Origin: Caulobacter segnis
Lineage (GTDB): Bacteria; Pseudomonadota; Alphaproteobacteria; Caulobacterales; Caulobacteraceae
Direction of reading: 5' to 3'
Assembly: GCF_029543125.1 (NCBI RefSeq)
Contig: NZ_JARQWW010000007.1
Location: 62,001 to 126,000 of the forward strand
DNA length: 64,000 nt
The notes under the pieces: generated by a model
The model's database searches: none
Told to the model about the DNA's origin: nothing
The model's input: only the letters and a program-made list of their open reading frames with translations
Made by a program: the position numbers and the translations under genes
Shown: piece by piece, positions 28,441-37,860 of the stretch
Position numbering within the stretch: position 1 is the stretch's first letter
How the letters are laid out: the number at the start of each line of letters is the position of its first letter

Positions 28441-28500
28441 TGGGCTTGCCAAGTGCCATTTTTCCTTCACAGTCCCGTTCCGAGGCCATTGCTACGGCCA

Positions 28501-28532
28501 AATGCGACGGGGGACGTCGCGCATTGGTATCC
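28501..28532. promoter_or_regulatory. Hairpin plus ATTGGTAT half site before the TonB receptor
   Basis: GCGACG (28504-28509) and CGTCGC (28515-28520) form a perfect stem with a 5-base loop, flanked by AATGC and GCATT. ATTGGTATC follows at once. This lies 58-90 bases upstream of the receptor ATG and could be a second repressor site or part of the 5' leader. Confidence 0.35.
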
Positions 28533-28589
28533 TATTGGGCTTAGGTCGGCTCCGGGGCTGCGTACCCCGGCGAAGAGGGGAGAAGCCGG

Positions 28590-31229
28590 ATGACTCTTAA
28601 GAAGACTCTATTGGCCACAACGGCCGGCATGATCGCGATGATGGCCGCCGCGCCGTCGTTCGCCCAGGACACCGACGTCGACGAAATCGTCGTCACCGGC
28701 ATTCGCGCCTCGCTCCAGGCGGCCATTGAGCAGAAGCGCAACGCCGACATGATCCAAGAGGTCGTGACCGCCCAGGACATCGGCAAGTTCCCTGACAAGA
28801 ACATCGCCGACTCCCTGAGCCGCGTGACCGGCGTGAACGTGGTGACGGGCTCGGCCGCGGCCGGCGGCTTCGGCGAGAACGAGCGCGTCTCGATCCGCGG
28901 CACCGACCCGAACCTGAACCTGACCCTGATGAACGGCCATAACCTGGCGACGGGCGACTGGTTCGTCCTGGACCAGCAGAACGGCGGCCGTTCATTCAAC
29001 TATTCCATGCTGCCCGCCGAGCTGGTCGGCACGCTGGAAGTCTACAAGAGCTCACAGGCGGACCTGCCGGAAGGCGGCGTCGGCGGCACGGTCAACGTGC
29101 ATACCCGCAAGCCGCTCGATCTGCCGAGCATGACCTTCAACGCCACGGCCCAAGGGGTGTACGCCCAGCGCGCCGACAAGTTCGACCCGCAGGTCTCGGC
29201 CCTGGCCAGCTGGAAGGACGACACCGGCAGCCTCGGCGTGCTGGTCGCGGGCTTCTACCAGAAGCGCCACCTGCGCCGTGATGGCCAGGAGATCCTCGGC
29301 TACAACGAGGTCGCCAACTTCCGCGGCACGGGCCAGACGGTCCTGGCCCCGGCCCTGATCGGCAACGCCTATTTCCAGCAGACCCGCGTCCGCAAGGGCG
29401 GCAACATCGTCGCTCAGTGGAAGCCGAACGAGAAGCTGGAGCTTGAGCTGTCGGGCCTCTACACCCGGATGGACGCCGACAACGTCAACGCCAACAACAT
29501 GGCGTGGGTGTCGCGTCTGCTGAACACCAACTCCACCGTCGGCAGCCCCGACGACGCCCTGGCCAGCTACACCATCGCCAACGGCGTGCTGACCTCGGCC
29601 ACCTGGCGTCCGACCACCGCCAGCGGCGGTCTGGTGCAGGGCCGCGTGCAGGACGACATCTTCCGCGAAGCCTATTCGTCGACCTGGGTGGTGAACCTGG
29701 ACGGCAAGTACGAGGTCAACGACAACCTGACCCTGTCGGGCCAGATCGGCTACACCGAGGGCAAGGGCGTCACCAAGGACACCTACGCGTGGGAGACCCT
29801 GTGGAACACGGGCATGAGCTACACGCTCGGCTCGCCGATCACCTCGGTGACCTATACGGGCATGCCGAGCGATCCGACGGCTCCGGCCTATCTGAACAAC
29901 CTCTACAGCTGGTCGTGGGGCGGCCGTCAGGTCAGCCCGGACGAGGAGTTCTACGTCAAGGGCGACGCCGAATGGCGTCTCGACAGCGGCGTGTTCCAGA
30001 GCCTGAACTTCGGCGCGCGCTTCACGGACCACACCCGCGAAGGCAACTACACCGCCTATAGCTGGGGCGGGAACGGCAACGCCGCCACGCCGGGCCTGGG
30101 CGCGGTCTATGACGGCGACGCCACCCCGTCGAACTACGGCTCGGGCGTCGGCGGCCTGCAGGGCTACACCATCTCCGACATGGGCAAGGTGCGGGCGTTC
30201 CTGGACGGCAACAACGGCGGCCGCCGCTTCGCCTTCTATCCGCCGCAGAGCTTCTCCGTGCAGGAGAAGACCAGCGGCCTCTACGGGATGGTCAAGCTGA
30301 AGGGCGAGCGTTGGCGGGGCAATGTCGGCCTGCGCGCGGTCCGCACCGAAGCCGACACCACCCAGTACTCGTCCACCGCCTCGAACCTGACGATCACCAA
30401 CCAGTTCGGCAGCTGGGGCGAAGTGAACAACAGCCGCGACTACTGGGACGTGCTGCCCAGCGCCAACCTGACCGTGGATGCGACCGACAATGTGCTGGTC
30501 CGCTTCTCCGCCGCCAAGGTCATGGCGCGTCCGGGCTACGCCCAACTGGCCAGCTCGCTGAGCCTGAACGAACTGGCCCTGACCGGCACCGCCGGCGGCA
30601 ACCCGGACCTGGATCCGTTCCGCGCCTGGCAGTTCAACGCGGTCGGCGAGTGGTACTACGCCCCCGAGGCCCTGCTGTCGGTCGGCGTGTTCTACCTGGA
30701 CATCGAGAGCTACATCACCAGCCAGACGTTCACGGCCTTCTACCGCACGCAGCAGAACCCGAACGGCGCCAACTTCCGCATCACCGGTCCGGTGAACGGC
30801 GGCGGCGGCTCCAACCGCGGCTTCGAAGCGAGCCTGCAGCAGCCCATCGGCGGGGGCTTCGGCTTCCTGGTGAACTACACCTATGCCGACGCTGAAACCG
30901 ACCTGGGCAAGCCGATCGATGGCAGCTCGAAGAACACCTACAACCTGACGGGTTACTTCGAGAACGATCTGATCAGCGCCCGGGTGGCCTACAACTTCCG
31001 GTCCAAGTTCAAGTCCGGCGTCGATCGTGGCACGGACATGTGGCAGGACGACATCTCGTCCCTGGACGCCTCGCTCATCGTCAACCTGACGGAGAACGTG
31101 GCCCTGAGCTTCGACGCCCAGAACCTGACCCGCGAGAAGCTGGTCTACTACGTGGGCGATCCGAGCATTCCGCGCGCGATCTACGACAATGGCCGCGTGT
31201 TCTACGCCGGCGCCCGGTTCAAGTTCTGA
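28590..31229 (+). CDS. TonB-dependent receptor for chitooligosaccharides or GlcNAc
   Basis: 879 residues. A signal peptide (MTLKKTLLATTAGMIAMMAA..SFA, cleaved near residue 24) is followed by a DEIVVTG TonB-box-like segment, a plug domain (FPDKNIADSLSRVTGVNV, RGTDPNLNLTLMNGH), and a long beta-barrel ending in GARFKF, the expected aromatic C-terminus. It spans the outer membrane and takes up substrate with energy from TonB-ExbBD. The substrate is inferred from position: it is divergent from nagR and followed by a hexosaminidase and the PTS. The 164-base gap to the next gene leaves open whether they are co-transcribed. Confidence 0.93.
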   Translation: MTLKKTLLATTAGMIAMMAAAPSFAQDTDVDEIVVTGIRASLQAAIEQKRNADMIQEVVTAQDIGKFPDKNIADSLSRVTGVNVVTGSAAAGGFGENERVSIRGTDPNLNLTLMNGHNLATGDWFVLDQQNGGRSFNYSMLPAELVGTLEVYKSSQADLPEGGVGGTVNVHTRKPLDLPSMTFNATAQGVYAQRADKFDPQVSALASWKDDTGSLGVLVAGFYQKRHLRRDGQEILGYNEVANFRGTGQTVLAPALIGNAYFQQTRVRKGGNIVAQWKPNEKLELELSGLYTRMDADNVNANNMAWVSRLLNTNSTVGSPDDALASYTIANGVLTSATWRPTTASGGLVQGRVQDDIFREAYSSTWVVNLDGKYEVNDNLTLSGQIGYTEGKGVTKDTYAWETLWNTGMSYTLGSPITSVTYTGMPSDPTAPAYLNNLYSWSWGGRQVSPDEEFYVKGDAEWRLDSGVFQSLNFGARFTDHTREGNYTAYSWGGNGNAATPGLGAVYDGDATPSNYGSGVGGLQGYTISDMGKVRAFLDGNNGGRRFAFYPPQSFSVQEKTSGLYGMVKLKGERWRGNVGLRAVRTEADTTQYSSTASNLTITNQFGSWGEVNNSRDYWDVLPSANLTVDATDNVLVRFSAAKVMARPGYAQLASSLSLNELALTGTAGGNPDLDPFRAWQFNAVGEWYYAPEALLSVGVFYLDIESYITSQTFTAFYRTQQNPNGANFRITGPVNGGGGSNRGFEASLQQPIGGGFGFLVNYTYADAETDLGKPIDGSSKNTYNLTGYFENDLISARVAYNFRSKFKSGVDRGTDMWQDDISSLDASLIVNLTENVALSFDAQNLTREKLVYYVGDPSIPRAIYDNGRVFYAGARFKF

Positions 31230-31393
31230 GTGAACGGGGCCGGGCTCCGCCCGGGCTCCGTGAGTTGATTACGGCGCGGCTTGCTTCAGGATCGACCCAT
31301 GATCTTTCAGCCGCGCCGCCTTCAGTATCCCCAAGGTCTGCAACTGAAGCGGGACGGCGCTCGCCGCTCCGCTCTTTTTTCGCGGGTGACGTC

Positions 31394-33640
31394 ATGCTGA
31401 CCAGGCTTCTGGCTACGGCCGCTTTTTCCGCCATCGCCACCGCCGCCCTCGCGGCGCCCAACATCGTCCCGGCCCCGGCCGAGATGGTCACGACCCGCAA
31501 GACATTCGAATGGAAGACCGGGTCGGGCATTGTGGTCCCGGCCGGCGACGAGGGCGCGCGGTTCGCCGCCCAACAGCTTTCCGACCTGCTGAAGCGTGGG
31601 CGCGGCCTGGATGCGCCGCTGACGGGCGCGCAGGGTTCCGTCCGGTTCGTGCGCGCGCCGGGCATGGCCAAGGAGCGCTATGACCTGATCGTGGGCGGGC
31701 AGGGGGCGGTGATCACCGCCAGCGACGACGCCGGCCTGCTGTACGGCGCCATGAGCCTTTGGCAGATGACCCAGGCGGCGCCCGGCAAGGGCTCGGCCGT
31801 CATCGAGGAAGTCGCCATCAAGGACGGCCCGCGCTTTGCCTGGCGCGGCCTGATGGTGGACAGCGCCCGCCACTTCCAATCGGTGGAGTGGATCAAGGCG
31901 ATGATCGACCGCATGGCGGTCTACAAGTTCAACACCCTGCACTGGCACCTGGTGGACGATCAGGGCTGGCGGATCGAGATCAAGAAGTACCCGAAGCTGA
32001 CCGAGGTCGGCGCCTGGCGCATTCCGCTGGGCGAGGCGGGCAAGGCCGGCAAGTACGGCGGCTTCTACACCCAGGACCAGATCCGCGAGGTGGTCGCCTA
32101 CGCCGCCAAGCGCAACATCACCATCGTTCCCGAGATCGAGACGCCGGGCCACGCCCACGCGCCGATCACCGCCTATCCGCAGCTTGGCTCGGCCCCCACG
32201 CCGCCGACCCAGACGTCCGGCGACTGGGGCGTCTTCCCGTATCTGTACAACACCGACGACAGCACCTTCGCCTTCCTGACCGACGTGCTGGACGAGGTGA
32301 TGGCCCTGTTCCCGTCGACCTACATCCATGTGGGTGGGGACGAGGCGGTGAAGGACCAGTGGAAGGCCAGTCCCGCCATCCAGGCCAAGATCAAGGAGCT
32401 TGGCCTGAAGGACGAGCATGAGCTGCAGAGCTGGTTCATCCAGAGGCTGGGCAAGCACCTGTCGTCCAAGGGCCGCCGCCTGATCGGCTGGGACGAGATC
32501 CTGGAAGGCGGCTTGGCGCCCGACGCCACGGTGATGTCCTGGCGCGGGATCGACGGCGCCATCGCCGCCGCGCGGGCGGGTCATGACACAGTACTGTCGC
32601 CGCATCCGACCCTGTATTTCGACAATCGCCAGAGCACCTCGCCCGACGAGGCCCCGGGCCGCGGGGCGGTGATCAGCCTGGCGGAGGTCTATGGCTTCAA
32701 CCCGGCGCCGGACGCCCTGACCGAGGCCGAGCGCAAGCACGTGCTGGGCGTGCAGGCGAACCTGTGGGCCGAGCATATGCGGACGCAGGATCGGGTGACG
32801 GCCCAGGCCTTCCCCCGCGCTGCGGCCCTGGCCGAGGTGGCCTGGACCCCGGAGAAGCGCCGGAGCTGGGGCGATTTCGTCCAGCGCCTGCCGGGCGAGC
32901 TGGCGCGGGAGAAGGCGCTGGGCATCGGCTATAACGGCGTGTCCCTGCAGGCCCAGGCGGTGGTCGACCGGGTGGACGGCAAGCTGACCGCGACCCTGAA
33001 GTCGCCCCTGCCGGAGGTGGCGGTTCGCTATGCGGTGAACGGGCCGGTGACGGCGGCGTCGCCGGTTTACGACAAGCCGCTGACCCTGGCCGAGGGCGCC
33101 AAGGTGACGGCGGCGACCTATGTGGGCGACCAGCCGCTGGGCGCGGCGAAGACCTGGACGGCGACGGCGAAGGGCGCGCTGTTCCGCACCAGCCAACAGC
33201 TGAAGATGTGCAGCGACAAGCTGGTCCTGAACCTGGAGGACGACGCGCCGGCCAAGGGCGAGCGGAAGTTCTTCCTGGTCGACGTGATGGAGCCGTGCTG
33301 GGTCTGGAAGAACGTTGACCTGACCGGGGTGAGCGGGATCGAACTGTCGGTGGGGCAGGTGCCGTTCAACTTCCAGATCGGCGCGGCCAAGGACGAGATC
33401 AAGTTCCGCCCGCCGGTCTCGCCGGCCGGGGAGTTCGAGGTCCGGGCCGGCGGCTGTGACGGGGCGGTGGTGGCGACCCTGCCGCTGGCCCCGGCCGTGA
33501 ACAATCCGCAGGTGACGAAGCTGACCGCGCCGCTGAAGGCGGCCGCGGGGCGGCAGGACCTGTGCTTCACCTACACCGCGCGCGGCGTCGATCCGATGTG
33601 GACCATCGACAGCGTGCAGCTCGTGACGTCGAAAGAGTAG
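31394..33640 (+). CDS. Beta-N-acetylhexosaminidase, GH20
   Basis: 748 residues from ATG 31394, chosen because it gives a signal peptide (MLTRLLATAAFSAIATAALA). An N-terminal GH20b domain (about 24-145) is followed by the GH20 barrel, where YIHVGGDEAVKDQW contains the catalytic pair Asp316-Glu317. FNTLHWHLVDDQGWRIEIK and VPEIETPGHAHA are further signatures. C-terminal beta domains (from about 500) include a chitobiase-type region. It releases GlcNAc from chitooligosaccharide ends in the periplasm or at the surface. It ends 3 bases before nagF, so the PTS genes are in the same operon. Confidence 0.95.
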   Translation: MLTRLLATAAFSAIATAALAAPNIVPAPAEMVTTRKTFEWKTGSGIVVPAGDEGARFAAQQLSDLLKRGRGLDAPLTGAQGSVRFVRAPGMAKERYDLIVGGQGAVITASDDAGLLYGAMSLWQMTQAAPGKGSAVIEEVAIKDGPRFAWRGLMVDSARHFQSVEWIKAMIDRMAVYKFNTLHWHLVDDQGWRIEIKKYPKLTEVGAWRIPLGEAGKAGKYGGFYTQDQIREVVAYAAKRNITIVPEIETPGHAHAPITAYPQLGSAPTPPTQTSGDWGVFPYLYNTDDSTFAFLTDVLDEVMALFPSTYIHVGGDEAVKDQWKASPAIQAKIKELGLKDEHELQSWFIQRLGKHLSSKGRRLIGWDEILEGGLAPDATVMSWRGIDGAIAAARAGHDTVLSPHPTLYFDNRQSTSPDEAPGRGAVISLAEVYGFNPAPDALTEAERKHVLGVQANLWAEHMRTQDRVTAQAFPRAAALAEVAWTPEKRRSWGDFVQRLPGELAREKALGIGYNGVSLQAQAVVDRVDGKLTATLKSPLPEVAVRYAVNGPVTAASPVYDKPLTLAEGAKVTAATYVGDQPLGAAKTWTATAKGALFRTSQQLKMCSDKLVLNLEDDAPAKGERKFFLVDVMEPCWVWKNVDLTGVSGIELSVGQVPFNFQIGAAKDEIKFRPPVSPAGEFEVRAGGCDGAVVATLPLAPAVNNPQVTKLTAPLKAAAGRQDLCFTYTARGVDPMWTIDSVQLVTSKE

Positions 33641-33643
33641 CTT

Positions 33644-36160
33644 ATGGCCGACATCGTCCTCCTCGCGCCCCTCAAGGGGTGGATCGCGCCGCTGGACGAA
33701 ACGCCGGACGCCGTCTTCGCCGAACGGATGATGGGCGACGGCGTGGCGATCGACCCGACCGACGGGGTGCTGCACGCGCCCTGCGACGGCGAGGTGGTGA
33801 ACATCCATCGGGCGCGACACGCGGTGACGGTGCGCTCCAGGGACGGGGTCGAGGTGTTGATGCACCTGGGCCTGGAGACCGTGGCGCTGGAAGGCGAGGG
33901 CTTCACCGTCCACGTGGCCGAGGGGCAGGCGGTGAAGGCGGCCCAGCCGTTGGTGACCTTCGACCTGGACCTGCTGGCCCAGCGCGCGAAGAGTCTGATC
34001 ACCCCGGTGGTGGTGACCAATGGCGAGGCCTTCGCCATCTCCACACGTCAGCTGAACCGCGAGGTGGAGGTCGGTGAGCCGCTGCTGGTCCTGCGCCGCG
34101 CGGGCGGCGGCGGGGCGGCGGAGGCCGCGCCCGGCGGGCCCGTCGCCAGCCGGGGTCTGACCGTGCCGCTGGCGCATGGGCTGCACGCCCGCCCGGCCGC
34201 GCGCATCGCCGCCATCGCCAAGGGCTTCGAGGCGGAGGTGTTCATCAGCGCCCTAAACCGCCGGACCAGCGCGCGAAGCCCGGTTGGGATTATGTCCCTG
34301 GCTGTCCGTCATGGCGACCAGATCACGGTCAGCGCCGAGGGTGCGGATGCGGAGGACGCGGTGTTCGCCGTGGCCGGCCTGATCGAGGGCGGCATGGGCG
34401 AGGCCGCGGCCGCGCCGGCGCCGGAGGTTGTCGCGCCGCCGAAGCCCAAAGCCGCCCCAGCGCCGGTGGATGGGGCCTTGCGCGGGGTGACCGCCTCGCC
34501 CGGTCTGGCCATCGGCCGGGCGGTGCCGTTGGCGTCGCGCGAGATCGCGGTGGAGGAGCAGGGCCACGGGGCGGAGCTGGAGGGCGACGCCCTGTCGGCG
34601 GCCCTGGCGTCCGTCCGCGCCCGCACTGAGGACAACGCCCAGAGCGGCGACGCGGCGCGGCGCGCCATCCTGTCGGCGCACGCGGCGTTCCTGGACGATC
34701 CTGAGCTGATCGCCGCCGCGCGCCGTCTGACCGATGCGGGCAAGAGCGCGGGCTTCGCCTGGCGCAAGGCCGTGGGCGGTTATGTGGACGTGCTGAAAAG
34801 CCTGGGCGACCGGCGCATGGCCGAGCGGGTGGATGACCTGCTGGACCTGGAGCGGCAGGTGCTGCTGACCCTGGCGGGGGAGGACCCGGAGGGGACGCTC
34901 GACCTGCCCCCGGACGCGATCCTGCTGGCCGACGAAATGCTGCCGTCGCAGCTGATGGCGTTGAAGCCGGGGCAGGCGGCAGGGTTCTGCACCGCGCGGG
35001 GCGGGCCGACCTCTCACGTGGCGATCCTGGCGGCGGCCATGGGCCTGCCGGCCATCGTGGCGGCGGGCGAGGGGGTGCTGTCGGTGACCAAGGGCACGGC
35101 CCTGATCCTGGACGCCGACGCCGGACTGCTGCGCATCGCGCCGGACGCGCGGGCGCTGGAGGCGGCGCAGATGACCCTGGCCACCCGCCAGCAGCGCCGG
35201 GCGGCGGCCCAAGCGGCGGCGAAGGAAGCCTGCCGCATGAGCGACGGCACGCGGATCGAGGTGTTCGCCAATGTGGGCAGCCTGAAGGACGCCGAGGCCG
35301 CCGTAGCGGCGGGGGCGGAGGGCAGCGGCCTGTTGCGCACCGAGTTCCTGTTCCTGGAGCGCGAGACGCCGCCGGACGAGGCGGAGCAGGCGCGTCAGTA
35401 CCAGGCCATCGCTTCGGCCTTGGAGGGCCGGCCGCTGGTGATCCGCACCCTGGACATCGGGGCTGACAAGCCGGCGCCCTATCTGCCCATGCCGGCGGAG
35501 GAGAATCCGGCCCTGGGCCTGCGCGGGGTGCGCATCGGCCTGTGGCGGCCGGCGATCCTGAAGACGCAGCTGAGGGCGATTCTGTCGGTCCAGCCCCTGG
35601 GCCAGTGCAAGATCATGCTGCCGATGATCAGCGGGGTGGACGAGCTGCGCGCCGTCCGTGCCCTGCTGGACGAGGTGAAGCGCGAGCTGGGCGTGACCGA
35701 GACGGTGGAGCTGGGCGTGATGGTGGAGACGCCGGCGGCGGCGGTGATGGCCGACGTCCTGGCGGCCGAGGCGGACTTCCTGTCCATCGGCACCAACGAC
35801 CTGACCCAGTACGTGCTGGCCATGGACCGGGGCAATCCGGAGCTGGCGGCGCGGATCGACGCGCTCGATCCCGCCGTGCTGCGCCTCATCGCCCAGACCA
35901 CGGCGGGGGCGCGCAAGCATGGCCGCTGGGTCGGGGTGTGCGGGGGCCTGGCCTCCGACCTCGCCGCGGCGCCGATCCTGATCGGGCTGGGCGTCACCGA
36001 GCTGTCGGCCACGGCGGCGGTCGTGCCCGAGCTGAAGGCCCTGATCCGCACGCTGGACCGGGCCGCCTGCCGCGCCCTGGCCGAAGAGGCCCTGGCCCAG
36101 GCGACCGCCGAGGACGTCCGCGGCCTGGCCAGCCAATTCATTCCGGGGATCGCCGCATGA
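33644..36160 (+). CDS. nagF: PTS EIIA-HPr-EI fusion (NagF-like)
   Basis: 838 residues, soluble. Domain order: glucose-type EIIA (1-150) with phospho-His74 in VLMHLGLETV, HPr (about 168-255) with His181 in GLHARPAARI, then a linker and enzyme I (about 270-835) with His458 in GGPTSHVAIL and the PEP-binding signatures LLRTEFLFLER and VCGGLASDL near the end. It carries phosphate from PEP to the EIIB of the next gene, so this locus has a dedicated PTS. The next gene overlaps its stop (ATGA). No regulatory HPr Ser site is obvious; the partner permease supports GlcNAc use. Confidence 0.96.
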   Translation: MADIVLLAPLKGWIAPLDETPDAVFAERMMGDGVAIDPTDGVLHAPCDGEVVNIHRARHAVTVRSRDGVEVLMHLGLETVALEGEGFTVHVAEGQAVKAAQPLVTFDLDLLAQRAKSLITPVVVTNGEAFAISTRQLNREVEVGEPLLVLRRAGGGGAAEAAPGGPVASRGLTVPLAHGLHARPAARIAAIAKGFEAEVFISALNRRTSARSPVGIMSLAVRHGDQITVSAEGADAEDAVFAVAGLIEGGMGEAAAAPAPEVVAPPKPKAAPAPVDGALRGVTASPGLAIGRAVPLASREIAVEEQGHGAELEGDALSAALASVRARTEDNAQSGDAARRAILSAHAAFLDDPELIAAARRLTDAGKSAGFAWRKAVGGYVDVLKSLGDRRMAERVDDLLDLERQVLLTLAGEDPEGTLDLPPDAILLADEMLPSQLMALKPGQAAGFCTARGGPTSHVAILAAAMGLPAIVAAGEGVLSVTKGTALILDADAGLLRIAPDARALEAAQMTLATRQQRRAAAQAAAKEACRMSDGTRIEVFANVGSLKDAEAAVAAGAEGSGLLRTEFLFLERETPPDEAEQARQYQAIASALEGRPLVIRTLDIGADKPAPYLPMPAEENPALGLRGVRIGLWRPAILKTQLRAILSVQPLGQCKIMLPMISGVDELRAVRALLDEVKRELGVTETVELGVMVETPAAAVMADVLAAEADFLSIGTNDLTQYVLAMDRGNPELAARIDALDPAVLRLIAQTTAGARKHGRWVGVCGGLASDLAAAPILIGLGVTELSATAAVVPELKALIRTLDRAACRALAEEALAQATAEDVRGLASQFIPGIAA

Positions 36161-37857
36161 AGTCGCCGCTCGAAATCCTGCAGCCCCTGGGCCGGGCCCT
36201 GATGCTGCCCATCGCGGTCCTGCCTATCGCCGGCCTGCTGCTGCGGCTGGGTCAGCCGGACCTGCTGAACATCCCGTTCGTGGCGGCGGCGGGGGACGCG
36301 ATCTTCGCGCACCTGGGTCTGCTGTTCGCGGTGGGCGTGGCCGTGGGCCTGGCTAAGGAGAACAACGGGGCGGCGGGGCTGGCCGGGCTGGTCGGCTTCC
36401 TGATCGCCACCGAGGGGGCGAAGGTGCTGCTGCATGTACCGCCCGAGGTGACGGAGGACCTGGCCGTCGCGGCGTTCAAGGCCAAGGCCATCGCCAAGCT
36501 GGCGGTGCCCATCGGCATCCTCAGCGGCCTGCTGGGCGGGCTGTTCTACAACCGGTTCAGCAACATCAAACTGCCGGAATATCTGGCTTTCTTCGGCGGG
36601 CGGCGGTTCGTGCCCATCGTCAGCGGCTTCGCGGGGCTGTTCGTGGCCCTGGTGATCGGGCTTGGCTACGACGCGGTGAACGGCGGCATGGACGGGCTGA
36701 GCCGGGCCATCGTCAATTCCGGCGAGATCGGGCTGTTCATCTATGGCGCGCTGAACCGGCTGCTGATCGTCACCGGCCTGCACCACATCCTGAACAACAT
36801 CGCCTGGTTCATCGTGGGCGACTTCAACGGCGCGACGGGTGACATCAAGCGGTTCTTCGCGGGCGACCCGACGGCCGGCGGTTTCCAGGCCGGCTTCTTC
36901 CCCGTGATGATGTTCGGCCTGCCGGCGGCCTGCCTGGCCATGTACCACGCAGCCCGGCCGGAGCGGCGCAAGGCCGTGGGCGGCATGCTGTTCTCCATGG
37001 CCCTGACCGCCTTCCTGACGGGGGTGACGGAGCCCATCGAGTTCAGCTTCATGTTCCTGGCCCCGGCGCTGTACGCGATCCACGCGGTGCTGACCGGCGC
37101 GGGCATGGCGCTGATGGACGTTCTGGGCGTGCGGCTGGGCTTCGGCTTCTCGGCCGGGCTGTTCGACTACGTGCTGAACTTCGGCAAGGCGACCAAGCCG
37201 CTGATGTTGCTGCCCATCGGGGCGGCCTATGCGGCTGTCTATTACTTCGCCTTCCGCTGGGCGATCGCCAGGTTCGACCTGAAGACGCCGGGGCGTGAGC
37301 CGGAGGGGGAGATCGCAGCGGCGGCGGATTTGGCGAGCAGCGGCGGACGCGGCGCGGACTTCGTGGAGGCGCTGGGCGGCGCGGGCAATCTCGTCTCCGT
37401 GGACGCCTGCACCACGCGCCTGCGCCTGATCGTCAACAGCCAGAAGGTGGTGGACGAGGCGCGGTTGAAGGCCCTGGGCGCGCGCGGGATCGTGCGGCCG
37501 TCGGACAAGGCGCTGCAGGTGGTGCTGGGGCCGGTGGCCGATACCGTGGCCAGCGAGATACGCGCGGCCGGCGGCGGGCAGGCCAAGGCCGCCGCGCCCG
37601 TGGCCGAGACCGCCAAGGTTCCGGTGATCGAGATCGACAGCGGGCCCTGGCTGAAGGGCCTGGGCGGGGCGGGCAATATTCGCGAGCTGTCGGTGAGCTC
37701 CAGCCGTCTGCGGCTGCTGGTCGCCGACGAGGGCAGGGTGGACGAGGCGGCGTTGCGGCGGCTGGGCGCTCGCGGTTTCGCCCGCCCCGCCGGCGCGCTG
37801 CATGTGGTGATCGGACCCAAGGCCGAGGCGGTGGCCGCGGCGTTGAAGAAGGCCTGA
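36157..37857 (+). CDS. nagE: PTS N-acetylglucosamine permease EIIC-EIIB-EIIB' (NagE-like)
   Basis: 566 residues. Residues 1-370 are a glucose-family EIIC with about ten helices (LPIAVLPIAGLLLRLGQPDL, HHILNNIAWFIVGDFNGATGDI, MALTAFLTGVTEPIEFSFMFL). A EIIB domain with phospho-Cys418 (VDACTTRLRLIV) follows, then a second EIIB-like copy (about 490-565) in which the cysteine is replaced by Ser514 (SVSSSRLRLLV). It imports and phosphorylates GlcNAc to GlcNAc-6-P. EIIA is supplied by nagF. The second B domain cannot accept phosphate at cysteine and may be structural or regulatory. Confidence 0.94.
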   Translation: MKSPLEILQPLGRALMLPIAVLPIAGLLLRLGQPDLLNIPFVAAAGDAIFAHLGLLFAVGVAVGLAKENNGAAGLAGLVGFLIATEGAKVLLHVPPEVTEDLAVAAFKAKAIAKLAVPIGILSGLLGGLFYNRFSNIKLPEYLAFFGGRRFVPIVSGFAGLFVALVIGLGYDAVNGGMDGLSRAIVNSGEIGLFIYGALNRLLIVTGLHHILNNIAWFIVGDFNGATGDIKRFFAGDPTAGGFQAGFFPVMMFGLPAACLAMYHAARPERRKAVGGMLFSMALTAFLTGVTEPIEFSFMFLAPALYAIHAVLTGAGMALMDVLGVRLGFGFSAGLFDYVLNFGKATKPLMLLPIGAAYAAVYYFAFRWAIARFDLKTPGREPEGEIAAAADLASSGGRGADFVEALGGAGNLVSVDACTTRLRLIVNSQKVVDEARLKALGARGIVRPSDKALQVVLGPVADTVASEIRAAGGGQAKAAAPVAETAKVPVIEIDSGPWLKGLGGAGNIRELSVSSSRLRLLVADEGRVDEAALRRLGARGFARPAGALHVVIGPKAEAVAAALKKA

Positions 37858-37860
37858 GCC

